This document shows positions 7,078-7,862 of a DNA stretch of 7,862 bases, piece after piece. Each line of letters begins with the position of its first letter. The first letter of the stretch is position 1. The stretch is taken from assembly GCA_031276835.1 (NCBI GenBank), contig JAISMI010000085.1:1-7862 (forward strand). Reading direction: 5' to 3'. The stretch is from Holosporaceae bacterium. Its GTDB lineage: Bacteria; Pseudomonadota; Alphaproteobacteria; UBA3830. The translations under genes and the position numbers were made by a program. The notes below the pieces were generated by a model, which saw only the letters and a list, made by a program, of their open reading frames with translations, did no database searches and was not told the origin of the DNA.

Positions 7078-7862
7078 GTGTTATCCAAAGACGAAAAATT
7101 AGCCATATTAAAATTGGTCCGCACGGAATCGATAGGTCCCTATAAATTTTGGGAGCTAATGGAGGCCTACGGCAGCGCAGAAAACGCCCTCAAAAGACTT
7201 CCGAAGATTTTAAAAAATTCCAACAGAGCCGCCGACGTTTGCGGCGATGAAAAAATCAATGAAGAAATTGCCCAAATGAAATCCATTGGGGCGCGATTTG
7301 TCTTTTTTGAAGACGAATTATATCCCCCTTTGTTGAGAAATATTTCGGATCCGCCGCCGGTTTTATCTTTTTTGGGAGATAAAGAAAGAGTCGTTTCATT
7401 CTTTCAAAAAAATATAATTGCGGTGGTGGGCGCGAGAAACGCCTCCATAAATTCCATGAAATTTTGCGAAACCATGTGCGGAGATTTGGGGAAAAACGAC
7501 GTCGTCGTCGCGTCCGGATTGGCCAGAGGAGTCGACGCCAGCGCCCATCGCGGTAGCTTGGAAAGCGGAACCATTGCCATCGTGGCCTGCGGCCTAAACA
7601 TAATTTATCCCCAGGAAAACGAAAAGCTCTATCAGAAAATCATTGAGAAAAACGGAGTTTTTTCGGAAATGCCTTTAAATACAGCTCCGCAGCCGCAATT
7701 ATTTCCCCGTCGCAATCGCCTAATCGCCGGCATGTCCAGCGGTACCGTCGTAATTGAGGCGGCAGAGCAGTCTGGATCTCTTATAACAGCTCGAATGGCG
7801 CTGGACTATAACCGAGACGTCTTCGCCGTTCCTGGTTCGCCTCTCGACCCCAGAAGCGCCGG
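7078..7862 (+). CDS. dprA: DNA processing protein DprA (Smf), 3' end cut by the window
   Basis: The first 261 codons of DprA are present. It binds single-stranded DNA and loads RecA, chiefly during natural transformation. An N-terminal helical domain (1-70) precedes the Rossmann-like core. The core motifs are VVGARNAS (117-123), ASGLARGVDASAHRG (145-159), VACGLNIIYPQEN (169-181), FPRRNRLIAG (209-218), SGSLITAR (232-239) and VFAVPGSPLDPRS (248-260). All fit a functional core. The frame opens at GTG 7078 with GAAAGG 7 nt before it; no ATG lies near the conserved start. The frame is still open at the right edge, so any C-terminal winged-helix domain is not visible. topA often follows dprA in related genomes, but that cannot be checked here. 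DprA is found in many bacteria not known to be competent, so competence is not implied. Confidence 0.95.
   Translation, partial: MLSKDEKLAILKLVRTESIGPYKFWELMEAYGSAENALKRLPKILKNSNRAADVCGDEKINEEIAQMKSIGARFVFFEDELYPPLLRNISDPPPVLSFLGDKERVVSFFQKNIIAVVGARNASINSMKFCETMCGDLGKNDVVVASGLARGVDASAHRGSLESGTIAIVACGLNIIYPQENEKLYQKIIEKNGVFSEMPLNTAPQPQLFPRRNRLIAGMSSGTVVIEAAEQSGSLITARMALDYNRDVFAVPGSPLDPRSA

Overview
The window looks like housekeeping chromosome from an alphaproteobacterium. The main evidence is the serine-pathway aminotransferase, which is the alphaproteobacterial 'type 2' SerC (N-terminal FSSGPCAKHRNW and active-site SWQKGIGGE). The GroES/GroEL pair also reads as alphaproteobacterial. Moderate-to-low GC, many runs of eight or nine A inside genes, short intergenic gaps and the lack of serA/serB beside serC would fit a host-associated lineage such as Holosporales or Rickettsiales, but that placement is inference.

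Layout. Positions 53-80 hold a good candidate promoter for a four-gene plus-strand operon: an M23 zinc endopeptidase of the MepM/Csd3 type, serC, rnd (RNase D) and tsaB. The genes lie 20 nt apart, then overlap by 10 and 4 nt, so translational coupling is likely. A small cysteine-rich lipoprotein gene on the minus strand converges on tsaB. Behind it is a 230-bp spacer with a long imperfect hairpin and the intrinsic terminator of groEL. groES-groEL follow on the minus strand, with a candidate CTTGAA-type promoter upstream of groES. A divergent, roughly 370-bp non-coding stretch separates this promoter from dprA, which starts at a GTG and runs off the right edge.

Functionally the genes cover cell-wall hydrolysis, serine (and possibly PLP-linked) metabolism, 3' RNA trimming, the t6A tRNA modification complex, protein folding and loading of RecA on single-stranded DNA. 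Their grouping looks like co-transcribed housekeeping genes, not one pathway.

I found no mobile element, CRISPR array, toxin-antitoxin pair, phage gene or defence system, and no clear tRNA or rRNA. The least explained parts are the groES-dprA intergenic region (a possible short plus-strand RNA ending in a terminator-like hairpin), the hairpin at 4477-4526 that pairs fully only as plus-strand RNA, and the unrecognised lipoprotein. I do not see a convincing new biological system here.
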